A stretch of 64,000 bases of DNA from Parafannyhessea umbonata. GTDB taxonomy: Bacteria; Actinomycetota; Coriobacteriia; Coriobacteriales; Atopobiaceae. Positions within the stretch are counted from its first letter, which is position 1, and each line of letters starts with the position of its first letter. The stretch lies in the NCBI RefSeq assembly GCF_012844235.1, contig NZ_JABAGR010000002.1, positions 1-64,000 on the forward strand, read 5' to 3'. Position numbers and translations under genes: made by a program. Shown here in pieces: positions 16,838 through 24,979 of this stretch. A model generated the notes under the pieces. That model saw only the letters and a list, made by a program, of their open reading frames with translations, was not told where the DNA came from and did not search any database.

Positions 16838-16905
16838 GTCCGCAATTTAGGGAATGAGTCGTTCGTAATTTAGGGAACGAACCGTTCGCTATTTGAGGAA
16901 CGAGC
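16838..16905. repeat. Three tandem 23-bp iterons with palindromic ends
   Basis: Consecutive units start at about 16838, 16861 and 16884 and fit GTTCGYWATTTRRGGAACGA. Each contains GTTCG and CGAAC-like arms around an ATTTAGGG core, so each is itself a short imperfect palindrome. A weaker fourth copy (GGTTTGAGGAGCG) lies just upstream near 16820. The spacing is about two helical turns. They lie 190-260 bp upstream of the Fic gene and look like protein-binding sites. Confidence 0.75.
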
Positions 16906-16940
16906 TTTTCGGGAGATCTAGAATGGGTGATTCTCGGGGT

Positions 16941-17039
16941 GCTGGCTCCGTGTTTGCATTTAGCGAGAGAAACGTTAAATACGGAGTCAGCATTCTTCTC
17001 ATATTTGTAAAATATGCCGATTTGTACAAATAAGAATGC
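16941..17039. promoter_or_regulatory. Two adjoining inverted repeats upstream of the Fic gene
   Basis: The first runs 16941-16991, with arms starting GCTGGCTCCGTGTTT and ending ATACGGAGTCAGC. The second runs 16990-17039, with arms GCATTCTT/AAGAATGC and an inner ATTTGTA/TACAAAT pair. They share two bases. A short AGATAT...ATATCT dyad follows nearer the gene (around 17055-17077). No T-run follows either hairpin, so operators or a structured leader are more likely than terminators. Confidence 0.6.
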
Positions 17040-17096
17040 AGATGAGACTTCCTAAGATATAGTTTATGGACATATCTATGCTTTAGGGGGTGCGAC

Positions 17097-18323
17097 GTGG
17101 CATACAAATCACTCATGAAGCTGCTCTACATGGATGCGAGCAGCGACAGGTTTGCCAACAACGAGCGCCTGGCCGCGGAGCGCATGCGCGCGGATTCCAC
17201 GTTCAGGACGGGAATGCACACTGCCACGGGCGAGCTCTTCATCGCGCTTCCGCACGAGCTCTCCGTCCTCAGCGAGCAGGTGCTTCGCAAGGAGCGCGTC
17301 GTGCAAAGCCTGCAGACGGCCATCCCCCCAATCGCGCGCGGCGCGCTGGTGCGCAGCCTCGTTATTGACGAGGTCGTGGGCACAAACGACTTGGAGGGTA
17401 TCCGTAGCACGCGCAAGCAGATAAACGAGCTTCTGGAGTCGTCGCCCGCGTCCGAACACATGGGCCAGAAGAGGTTTCGCGAGCTTGCGAAGCTGTATCT
17501 GGGGCTCTCGGACGGTAATGCCATGCCGCCGCAATCCCCCGAGGACATCCGTGCGATATACGACCAGGTCATGGCGGGGGAGGACCTTGGCAAGAACGCG
17601 CCGGACGGCAGGCTCTTCAGGCGGTCCGGCGTGGAGGTCATAGGCAAGAGGGGAAACCCGATTCACGAGGGCGCCCAGACCGAGGCCGAAATCGTGGCGG
17701 GTCTTGGCGCCATGCTTGCGTTCACGGCCTCACCGGATGTGCCGCAGCTGTACTCTGCCATCGCATCGCACTTCATGTTCGAGTACATCCACCCGTTCTA
17801 CGACGGGAACGGGCGGACTGGCCGCTATCTGCTCGCGCTGTACCTGAGCGAGCCCCTTTCGGCGCTCACTTCGCTTTCCCTTTCGCGCGAGATTGCGGAA
17901 AACAGGAGTCCCTACTACAAGGCCTTCCAGGACGTAGAGGCGCCCATGAACCACGGCGAGCTCACACCGTTCCTGATCCAGATGCTCGAGTACGTTTCGA
18001 GTGTCCAAGACCGCCTGATCGCGGACCTGGGGGAGAAGAGCCAGAGGCTTGGCGAGTGCCACGACCTCCTGGGCCGCGCGGGCTCGGACCTTGCCCTGAC
18101 CGAAAGGGAGAGCGAGCTTCTGTATCTTCTGGTCCAACACGACCTCTTTGCCGCGTTCCCAGCCATCCAGTTGGATGAGGCGACGGCGTATATGCGCATG
18201 GGACGCCAGTCCACGCGGAAACACCTTGGGTCTCTGGTGGAGAAGAGCCTGGTGAGCCAGGTAGGTGGCCGCCCCTTGCGTTTCGAGCTGAGCGCGGACG
18301 GCAGGCGACTGCTCGAGGGATGA
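17097..18323 (+). CDS. Fic family protein with C-terminal winged helix
   Basis: Fic proteins transfer AMP (or another NMP) to hydroxyl groups of target proteins. The catalytic motif is complete, HPFYDGNGRTGR starting at His232. The inhibitory-helix motif TNDLEG (Glu100) lies upstream, so this is a class II autoinhibited Fic. The C-terminal ~100 residues form a winged-helix-like DNA-binding region (ATAYMRMGRQSTRKHLGSLVEK), a common layout for Fic proteins that may self-regulate. The start is GTG 17097 after AGGGGG. The upstream 16758-17096 region carries iterons and inverted repeats that are plausible operators. The target is unknown. A second, broken Fic gene lies at 21787. Confidence 0.9.
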   Translation: MAYKSLMKLLYMDASSDRFANNERLAAERMRADSTFRTGMHTATGELFIALPHELSVLSEQVLRKERVVQSLQTAIPPIARGALVRSLVIDEVVGTNDLEGIRSTRKQINELLESSPASEHMGQKRFRELAKLYLGLSDGNAMPPQSPEDIRAIYDQVMAGEDLGKNAPDGRLFRRSGVEVIGKRGNPIHEGAQTEAEIVAGLGAMLAFTASPDVPQLYSAIASHFMFEYIHPFYDGNGRTGRYLLALYLSEPLSALTSLSLSREIAENRSPYYKAFQDVEAPMNHGELTPFLIQMLEYVSSVQDRLIADLGEKSQRLGECHDLLGRAGSDLALTERESELLYLLVQHDLFAAFPAIQLDEATAYMRMGRQSTRKHLGSLVEKSLVSQVGGRPLRFELSADGRRLLEG

Positions 18324-18442
18324 CGCGACGATGCTGGGGCAGGCTCGCGCCGTCAGGCGCAGGCATGCCACGCCGCCGCCGGCCAGCCGATTGCGACGAC
18401 TGGCGGCAAACTACCTGCGGCCACGGCCGCCTGCGACTGCAA

Positions 18443-19663
18443 CTACCTGCCAGAGAGCGCCTTCGAGAACGACGTGTCGGATTTTCTCGCCCACGCGATG
18501 TACACCGCGACGCTTGCGACGCAGGCAAGTGACATGGTGGCCCACATGGCGGAGTACCCCACGCCCGTGATGAGCGCGCCCGCGACGCCTCCGCCCAGGC
18601 CGTAGCCGATGTCGTACCCGCACAGAAACGTGGAGTTGGCCGAGCCGCGCGTCTGGCTTGTTGCGGTGTGTACTGCCATGGACTGCAGAGACGGCTCCAG
18701 CCCGCCAAACGCGTAACCGGCGAGCGCCGCGGAGGCCACGTACGTCACGACGTTGGGCGCCATCGCAAGCAGCAGAAACGCCACGAGCATCGCCGCGTTG
18801 CACGTGTACACAAAGAACGCCTCGCCGCGCCGGTCCACGAGCATGCCCAGCGTAATGCGCACCAGAAGCAGCATCGCGGACATCACCAGGAAGTAGATCG
18901 AGCCGGACGGCAGCGACCTCTGCGCCGCGAAGATCGCGACGAAGTTCTCCAGCGCGCCAAACGTGAACATGAACACGAGCATGGTGACCGTGGCGGGAAG
19001 CGCGTCCCGGTTGATGATGGTGCGCAGGTCAAGCGGCTTTCTGGGGACGCTTGGCCTTGGGGCGCGCACGAGCGAGAAGAGCACGAGGCCGGCTGCGGCG
19101 ATTGCGGCGGCCGCCGCATAGAGCGCCTTGAAGCCAAGTCCCTCCATGAGCGAGAGGCCCAGGGCCGGCGCGATGGCCGATGCCAGCGCCGTCGCCATGC
19201 CAAAGTAGCCCATGCCCTCGGCAAAGCGCGGGCGGCAGATCACGTCCGACGCGACGGTCGCGGTGGTCGAGTTCGAGAACGAAAGCCCCACGCCGTGCAG
19301 CATGCGGATTGCGATGGCCGCGCTGAGCGCGGGCACGAACACGTAGCCCAAGGGTGCCAGTCCCATGAGCACGAGTCCGGTCACGAGGACGACGCGCCTG
19401 GCCCCGTTGTCCAGCCACCAGCCCACGAACGGCCTCGCGACCACGGCTACCAGCGAAAACGCCGCGGCGCACATGCCGGCGGCCGCCTCCGTCCCGCCAA
19501 GGCTCTTGATGTAGAACGGGAAGGTCGAGAGGCTCATGATGTGGTTGGTGAACACGCAGAGGTTCACGAGGATGATGAGCACCAGGTCGCGCGTCCACAG
19601 CCGTGCGGGCGTGGCGGCTGTCTTAGCGGGTGCGACGGTTGGCGAGTTTGCAGATTTGTGCAA
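18443..19663 (-). CDS. Major facilitator superfamily transporter
   Basis: This is an MFS protein of 406 residues with about 12 hydrophobic segments. The loop motif between helices 2 and 3 reads RPFVGWWLDNGARRVV, close to the GxLaDrxGrr signature, and motif C-like Gly/Pro patterns follow (ASAIAPALGLSLMEGLG). It most resembles drug or metabolite exporters of the YfcJ/Bcr type, but no substrate can be assigned. The first ~20 residues are a soluble Ala/Pro/Thr-rich stretch. It is divergent from the ABC-F gene and convergent with the Fic gene (119-bp gap). Confidence 0.85.
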   Translation of the reverse strand: MHKSANSPTVAPAKTAATPARLWTRDLVLIILVNLCVFTNHIMSLSTFPFYIKSLGGTEAAAGMCAAAFSLVAVVARPFVGWWLDNGARRVVLVTGLVLMGLAPLGYVFVPALSAAIAIRMLHGVGLSFSNSTTATVASDVICRPRFAEGMGYFGMATALASAIAPALGLSLMEGLGFKALYAAAAAIAAAGLVLFSLVRAPRPSVPRKPLDLRTIINRDALPATVTMLVFMFTFGALENFVAIFAAQRSLPSGSIYFLVMSAMLLLVRITLGMLVDRRGEAFFVYTCNAAMLVAFLLLAMAPNVVTYVASAALAGYAFGGLEPSLQSMAVHTATSQTRGSANSTFLCGYDIGYGLGGGVAGALITGVGYSAMWATMSLACVASVAVYIAWARKSDTSFSKALSGR

Positions 19664-19828
19664 GAAAATCCCTCCAGACGGATCGAGGTGACCGTCCAGC
19701 AGGGGGCAGCGCGCGGCGTGCGCGGACGTCAGGGCTGGGCGGCGTGGCCATCAATTGGACTTACGCCGCGGGGCAGCTCATTGACGCCACGATTATAGCC
19801 CAGAAGCGCCGCATACCGCGCAGACATG

Positions 19829-20074
19829 TGCTAGAATCGCGTCGCTTGTGAAGTTGCCGGCGCCTTTGGCAAGCGCCGGTCAGGAGGGGAGAAGAGCTTG
19901 CTCATCTAGCGATGCCCGCATCGGGCGCCCAAACACGTATTGGATTGGCAACGCCGGTCCGCTGGGTGCCGCGCATCGCGCACAGCCGCTCTCCTTGGCA
20001 CGCACGTCCTTCTCGCCCGCGTAGGCGAGATGACGCGCTTGCACCCGGCGGTCGGCCTCGTGAGGAGGCCTACC
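19829..20074 (+). promoter_or_regulatory. Promoter and structured leader of the ABC-F gene
   Basis: An extended -10 (TGC-TAGAAT, 19829-19837) precedes about 230 nt of leader. Hairpins are CCGGCGC/GCGCCGG (19857-19879), GCCCG/CGGGC (19914-19926) and TCTCGCC/GGCGAGA (20011-20030). AGGAGGGG at 19882-19889 is followed by a tiny frame TTG-CTC-ATC-TAG (19898-19909) just before the second hairpin. This layout resembles translation-attenuated leaders of antibiotic-resistance ABC-F genes, but that is an inference. One GGGCGAGAAG motif (minus strand, 20009-20018) overlaps the third hairpin. Confidence 0.45.
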
Positions 20075-21652
20075 TTGCAGATGAATCTCACCAACATTGG
20101 CTATACGTATCCCGGTGCGGCACAGCCCGTGCTCTCTGGCATTACCCTTGCGCTGGCGCCGGGGTGGTGTGGCATCGTGGGCGACAACGGCTGCGGCAAG
20201 ACCACGCTCGCGCGCGTGGTGTGCGGGCAGCTTGCGCCGAGCGAGGGCACGCTCACGCACGGGCCGGTGTGCGCGATGTGCGAGCAGGACGCGAACGTGG
20301 CGCCCGCGCGCCTGACGGAGTTCGCGTGCGACTATGCCGCGGACGCCGTGCGCCTGCGTGCGCGCCTGGGCGTGCAGGACGATTGGCCGTGGCGCTTTGA
20401 CGAGCTTTCCGGCGGCCAGCGAAAGCGCCTGCAGGTTGCCGTGGCGCTGTGGGAGCGCCCGGACCTGCTGGTGATGGACGAGCCCACCAACCACGTGGAC
20501 GCTCCCACGCGTCGCGCGATCATGGGCGCGCTCGCGGAGTTTCGCGGCATCGGGCTCCTGATTTCGCACGACCGCGAGCTGCTGGACGGGCTGTGTCGGC
20601 GCTGCCTGTTCATGGGGCCGCGCGGCGCCGTCATGCGCCCGGGCACGTGGAGCGAGGGCGCCGCCCAGGAGGAGCGCGAGCGCGCCGAGGCCTCCCATGC
20701 CCGCGACGTCGCACGGGCGGAGGCCGCGCGCATCCGTCGAGAGGCGGAGCGCCGGCGCCAGCGGGCGGAGCAGTCTGCGTCGCGGCGGAGCCTTCGCGGT
20801 GTGGACCCCCGTGACCATGACACGCGCGAGAAGATCGGGCGCGCCGTGGTTACCGGCAAGGACGGGATTGCGGGACGGTCCCGCGCCGTGGCGGCTGCGC
20901 GCCTGGAGCGCGCGGAGCGTGCGGCGGAGGCGACGTTTGTGGAGCGACGCTACGACGGCAGCGTGTGGATGGACGTGCAGCCCAGCGCGCGCAAGGTGCT
21001 GTTTCGCGCTGCGGCGGGTGCGCTTCCGCTTGACGGCGGTGCTGTGTCCGCTGCCGGTGCGTCCGCTGGCGACGAGTCCTCCGGCGGCGTGCGGGAAGAC
21101 GGCGCGACGACTGGCGAGGCAGGACCCGTGCTGCGCGTACCCGCTCTGACCATTGGCAACACGGAGCACGTGGCCCTTGTGGGCGCAAACGGCAGCGGCA
21201 AGACGACGCTCGTGCGCCATGTGATGGCGAGGCTCGATCCTGACGTGCCGTGCTGCTACGTGCCGCAGGAGCCGACGGAGGCGGAGCGCCGTGGCGCGCT
21301 GGTGCGACTGGGCGAGCTCTTGCCAGACGAGCGTGGCTTCGTGCTTGGCATCGTGGCGCGGCTGAACTCCGACCCGGCGCGCCTGCTCGAGGGCGGAGAG
21401 CCGAGCCCCGGCGAGCTGCGCAAGCTGATGCTCGCGCTTGGCATGCTTGGCAAGCCGGCGCTCATCGTGATGGACGAGCCCACGAACCACCTGGACCTGC
21501 ACTCCACGCAGGCGCTTCAGGAACTGCTCGCGGGATTCCCGGGGGCGCTGCTGCTTGTGTCGCACGACGCGGCACTGCTGGACGCGGCGACGGGCACCCG
21601 CTGGGAGGTGGAGCGCGCGGGCGAGGGCGACGCCGTGCTGCACGTCAGGTAG
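20075..21652 (+). CDS. ABC-F family ATP-binding protein
   Basis: This is a tandem-ATPase protein of 525 residues without membrane helices. The first cassette has GDNGCGKTT, LSGGQRKRL and VMDEPTNHVD; the second has GANGSGKTT, a degenerate signature (SPGELRKLM) and VMDEPTNHLD. Between them is a charged linker rich in Arg/Glu/Ala, longer than in housekeeping EttA-type factors. ABC-F proteins act on the ribosomal E site, and some protect against PTC-binding antibiotics. The start is TTG 20075 because GAGGAGG lies six bases upstream; ATG 20081 is the alternative. The long structured leader is consistent with drug-inducible control but does not prove a resistance role. Confidence 0.85.
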   Translation: MQMNLTNIGYTYPGAAQPVLSGITLALAPGWCGIVGDNGCGKTTLARVVCGQLAPSEGTLTHGPVCAMCEQDANVAPARLTEFACDYAADAVRLRARLGVQDDWPWRFDELSGGQRKRLQVAVALWERPDLLVMDEPTNHVDAPTRRAIMGALAEFRGIGLLISHDRELLDGLCRRCLFMGPRGAVMRPGTWSEGAAQEERERAEASHARDVARAEAARIRREAERRRQRAEQSASRRSLRGVDPRDHDTREKIGRAVVTGKDGIAGRSRAVAAARLERAERAAEATFVERRYDGSVWMDVQPSARKVLFRAAAGALPLDGGAVSAAGASAGDESSGGVREDGATTGEAGPVLRVPALTIGNTEHVALVGANGSGKTTLVRHVMARLDPDVPCCYVPQEPTEAERRGALVRLGELLPDERGFVLGIVARLNSDPARLLEGGEPSPGELRKLMLALGMLGKPALIVMDEPTNHLDLHSTQALQELLAGFPGALLLVSHDAALLDAATGTRWEVERAGEGDAVLHVR

Positions 21653-21786
21653 GTGCGGTTGGGATGCAGCGGCGGTCGAGGCGGCTGTTCTTCTCGCGTA
21701 GTGGGATGGCTGCCTTGCGTGTTTCGTTAGACTTATCAGAGTTGTCTGTTGCTACTCTGCTTGTGCGAATCGTGATGAGGAGCGGG

Positions 21787-22399
21787 ATGGACCGGACGCT
21801 GCTTGAGGCGCTTGTTTTCCAACGTGACCACCATATAGACGGCAATGTCTATAAGGCCTGCCAGTGCGATTTTGCCTATAACTCGAACCATATCGAGGGC
21901 TCGACCCTGACTCATGACCAGACGGTTCAGATTTTTGACAGGGCAACGTTCTCGGGCACTGCGGCGGTGGACGACATCGTGGAGGCGCGAAACCACTTTC
22001 GAGCGTTCGACCATGTTCTGGATACCTGGGACGAGCCATTGAGCCCAGACTATCTGCGCGCAATGCATCGCATTCTGAAGAGCGGCACCGCGTATGCCGC
22101 GAATCCTGTCATGTCTGTTGGGGAGTTCAAGAAGTTCTCCAACGTTATAGGGGGAGCCGTCTCTGACGTCGAGACTGCCTCGCCAGAGGACGTCCTCCAC
22201 CTGGTGGGCGACCTTATTGATTCCCGCGAGGGCAAGTCCGTGCGCCAGTTTGAGGGAGTATGCAAGCGTCACGGGTTATCTGGAGGATACCTGCGGCTTT
22301 GCCCAGGGCCGCTTCGAGGCCACGTACATGCCGATGACGAAAGAGTTCATGTGCGTGCTGCGCGACACCTGCCGTTTTCCCGAGCGCCACGAGCCGTGA
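21787..22399 (+). pseudogene. Fic family pseudogene lacking the catalytic core
   Basis: The N-terminal part is a clear Fic protein: FAYNSNHIEGSTLTHDQT (the inhibitory SxxxEG-type motif), then NHFRAFDHVLDTWDEPLS and VGEFKKFSNVIGG. The reading should then reach HxFxDGNGR, but after SREGKSVRQF it jumps, in another frame, to GYLEDTCGFAQGRFEATYM. That is the typical Fic C-terminus. About 70 residues with the whole active site are missing and the frame is shifted. The start is taken at ATG 21787 after GAGGAG. It is a deletion pseudogene, distinct from the intact Fic at 17097. Confidence 0.75.
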
Positions 22400-22454
22400 T
22401 GATGACGCGACGTGGTGTCGCGGCGGAGGGGGATGAGTGCTACCATAGCTACAC

Positions 22455-22546
22455 GACAGGGGAGCTGGCGCACGCTGGCTGAGAATGGGCCCAACGCGGC
22501 CCTGACCCAATAACCTGATCCGGGTAATGCCGGCGTAGGGACCAGA
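22455..22546 (+). promoter_or_regulatory. TPP riboswitch (THI element)
   Basis: The conserved blocks are all present: ACAGGGGAGC (22456 on), GGCTGAGA (22477-22484), GACCC, AACCTGATC, GGGTAATGCCGGCGTAGGGA. These are the diagnostic P2/P3 and P4/P5 elements that bind thiamine pyrophosphate. It lies directly upstream of an intrinsic terminator and a four-gene transport operon, so TPP should switch off transcription. Confidence 0.97.
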
Positions 22547-22559
22547 GCACCGCATGTTC

Positions 22560-22589
22560 GGGCACCTACGGATACGTGGGTGCCTTTTT
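22560..22589 (+). terminator. Riboswitch-controlled intrinsic terminator
   Basis: GGCACC pairs with GGTGCC around an 11-13 nt loop, followed immediately by TTTTT (22585-22589). It ends 22 bases before the first gene of the thiamine operon, so it is the expression platform of the TPP riboswitch. Confidence 0.9.
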
Positions 22590-22610
22590 GGTGCCCGGAA
22601 GGGAGAGCAC

Positions 22611-22949
22611 ATGAACTGCTCCGTCGCAATCCAGTTTCTGCCCATGGACGCCACGACCGACGACGAGGTCTGCCGCGTGGTCGACGCGGTGATCGCCTAC
22701 ATCGACTCCACGGGCGTGGACTACTTTGTGGGGCCGTTCGAGACCGCCATCGAGGCCGACTACGACACCTGCATGGAGATCGTCAAGAACTGCCAGCTCG
22801 TGGGTGCCAAGGCGGGTTGCAAGAAGATGGCCACGTACGTGAAGATCGACTACCGCCCCGACGGCGACGTGATGTCGACCGACCACAAGATCGGCAAGTA
22901 CCATCCCACGGACAGCGAGTTCTCGCACGCGAAGTCCGAGGTGGCATAG
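22611..22949 (+). CDS. Thiamine-binding protein (MTH1187/YkoF-like)
   Basis: This 112-residue small protein belongs to the thiamine-binding/DUF77 family. The start is ATG 22611, nine bases after GGGAG. The sequence CSVAIQFLPMD, then VDYFVGPFETAIEADYD, has the family pattern in which an early hydrophobic strand is followed by a conserved Glu. Family members fold as a ferredoxin-like dimer that binds thiamine or pyrimidine intermediates. It is first in the TPP-riboswitch operon and its stop abuts the permease start. Confidence 0.85.
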   Translation: MNCSVAIQFLPMDATTDDEVCRVVDAVIAYIDSTGVDYFVGPFETAIEADYDTCMEIVKNCQLVGAKAGCKKMATYVKIDYRPDGDVMSTDHKIGKYHPTDSEFSHAKSEVA

Positions 22950-23843
22950 GTGGATTCCCACTCCAGCGAGCCCAAGGCGGAGCCTACGGCAACGTCGGCG
23001 GGCGAGAAGGACGGCGCTTCTCGGCAGGAAGGCGTGGCGGGAGGCGAGCGCGCCCGTGCCCGCGAGCGCCGGGAGCGGCGCGCGCGCAGGCGCAGGGTGG
23101 CGGTGCCCACGCTGACGGTGGCGTGCATCCTTGCGGTGTGGCAGGCGGTGGTGGCGCTTGGCATCGTGCCAAACTTCCTGCTGCCCAGCCCCGTGCAGGT
23201 GGTGTACGCGTTGGCGGCCGATGCGTCGCTTCTGGCGATGCACTCCGCGGCGACGCTGACGGAGGCCGCGCTTGGCCTGGTCATCGGCACGGCCGTGGGC
23301 TTTGTGGTCGCGGTTTTGATGGACCGCTTCCAGACCGTGAGCCTGGCGCTCGACCCCATCGTGACCGTGAGCCAGACCATCCCGACCGTGGCCATCGCTC
23401 CGCTTCTGGTGCTGTGGTTTGGATACGGCCTTGCGCCGAAGGTGGTGCTGGTGGTCATCTCCACGTTCTTTCCCATCACGGTGAGCCTGGTGGGAGGGTT
23501 TCGCTCCGTCGACCCGGACCTGATCGACCTCATGCGCACCATGCGGGCATCGCGCTGGCAGATCTTCTGGAAGGTGAAGATGCCGGCCGCGCTGGACCAG
23601 TTCTTCAGCGGGCTCCGCATCAGCGCCACCTACGCCATCGTGGGCGCGGTCATCGCGGAGTGGCTCGGTGGGTTCAGCGGGCTGGGCGTCTACATGACGC
23701 GCGTCCGCAAGTCGTTTGCATACGACCGCATGTTCGCGGTCATCATACTGATCTCGGTTCTGTCGCTGGCACTCATGGGGCTGGTCGACTGGCTCCAGCG
23801 CATCGCGATGCCCTGGAAGCGCGCCGAAAGAAAGGAAGACTGA
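22950..23843 (+). CDS. Thiamine-precursor ABC transporter permease
   Basis: This is a BPD-type permease of 297 residues, like ThiX and the SsuC/TauC group. After a ~50-residue charged Arg-rich N-terminal extension come about six helices. The EAA loop, which contacts the ATPase, is MRTMRASRWQIFWKVKMPAAL. The start is GTG 22950, immediately after the previous stop. Its end overlaps the binding-protein start (TGATG). A GGGCGAGAAG motif encodes GEK in the variable N-terminal extension. Confidence 0.88.
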   Translation: MDSHSSEPKAEPTATSAGEKDGASRQEGVAGGERARARERRERRARRRRVAVPTLTVACILAVWQAVVALGIVPNFLLPSPVQVVYALAADASLLAMHSAATLTEAALGLVIGTAVGFVVAVLMDRFQTVSLALDPIVTVSQTIPTVAIAPLLVLWFGYGLAPKVVLVVISTFFPITVSLVGGFRSVDPDLIDLMRTMRASRWQIFWKVKMPAALDQFFSGLRISATYAIVGAVIAEWLGGFSGLGVYMTRVRKSFAYDRMFAVIILISVLSLALMGLVDWLQRIAMPWKRAERKED

Positions 23844-24979
23844 TGTTCAACAAGCAGCATGCCGCCCAGATGCGCGGCTCTTCTCGCCCGTACACGTTTG
23901 TGGAGCACAAGGCGGCGTTCGAGCGCGACATGAGCCGTCGCGGCTTCATCAAGGGGGCGGGTGCCCTTGCCGCCGCGGCGACGCTTGCCGGCTGCGGCGC
24001 GTACCAGGGCAAATCCGGCGACGCGTCCGCGAGCGCGGGGGAGGGCGCCAGCGCGAAGTCCGCGCCGAAGTCTGCGCGCAAGATCACGTTCTGCCTGGAC
24101 TACACCCCCAACACCAACCACACGGGCATCTACGTGGCACAGGCGAAGGGCTACTTCAAGGACGAGGGACTCACCGTCAAGGTGGTGCAGCCGGCGGACG
24201 GCACGGCGGAGGCCATGATCGGCTCTGGCCAGGCGCAGATGGGCGTGAGCTACCAGGACTACATCGCAAACGCCCTGAGCTCCAAGAACCCCGTGGCCAT
24301 CGAGGCGGTAGCCGCCATCATCCAGCACAACACGTCCGGCATCATGAGCCGCAAAGCCGACGGCATCACGTCTGCCAAGAAGATGGAGGGTCACACGTAC
24401 GCCACGTGGAGCATGCCCGTTGAGCAGGCGACCATCAAGCAGGTGATGGAGTCCGACGGCGGCGACTTCAGCAAGCTGAAGATGGTGCCGTACGAGGTGG
24501 ACGACGAGGTCGCGGGCCTGAAGGCCAACATGTTCGACTGCGTGTGGGTGTACGAGGGCTGGGCGGTGCAGAACGCGAAGGTCCAGCACTACGACGTCAA
24601 CTACTTCAGCTTCGTGAGCATGGACAAGGTTTTCGACTTCTATACCCCGGTCATCGCGGCAAACGACGACTTTGCGAAGAAGTATCCCGACGTGGTGAAG
24701 GCGTTCGTGCGCGCGGCGAAGCGCGGCTACGAGTACGCCATCAAGCACCCGAAGGCTGCGGGCGACATCCTGCTGGACGCCGCGCCGGAGCTTTCCGCCG
24801 ACCTGGTGCAGGCATCCGCGAAGTACCTGGCAGACCAGTACCAGGCCGACGCGAAGAGCTGGGGCGTGATCGACAAGTCGCGCTGGGACGCGTACTTCGA
24901 GTGGCTGAACGACAAGAACCTGGTCGAGAACAAGCTGGACGTGAACTCCGGCTGGACCATGGACTACCTGGAGGCATAG
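23843..24979 (+). CDS. Thiamine-pyrimidine ABC transporter substrate-binding lipoprotein
   Basis: This is a ThiY/NMT1-like solute-binding protein of 378 residues. The leader is about 50 residues long and ends in an RR-containing hydrophobic stretch and a lipobox (SRRGFIKGAGALAAAATLAGC), so it may use the Tat route and then be lipidated at Cys. The mature part begins ITFCLDYTPNTNHTGIYVAQ, the hallmark of NMT1/THI5-like proteins that bind the thiamine pyrimidine HMP or its formyl derivative. The operon order binding protein, permease, ATPase, all under a TPP riboswitch, supports this assignment. Confidence 0.88.
   Translation: MFNKQHAAQMRGSSRPYTFVEHKAAFERDMSRRGFIKGAGALAAAATLAGCGAYQGKSGDASASAGEGASAKSAPKSARKITFCLDYTPNTNHTGIYVAQAKGYFKDEGLTVKVVQPADGTAEAMIGSGQAQMGVSYQDYIANALSSKNPVAIEAVAAIIQHNTSGIMSRKADGITSAKKMEGHTYATWSMPVEQATIKQVMESDGGDFSKLKMVPYEVDDEVAGLKANMFDCVWVYEGWAVQNAKVQHYDVNYFSFVSMDKVFDFYTPVIAANDDFAKKYPDVVKAFVRAAKRGYEYAIKHPKAAGDILLDAAPELSADLVQASAKYLADQYQADAKSWGVIDKSRWDAYFEWLNDKNLVENKLDVNSGWTMDYLEA

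Noticed and set aside
19912-20400. Long frame overlapping the start of the ABC-F gene
   Set aside because: It has no conserved motif and runs out of frame through the Walker A region of the ABC-F protein.
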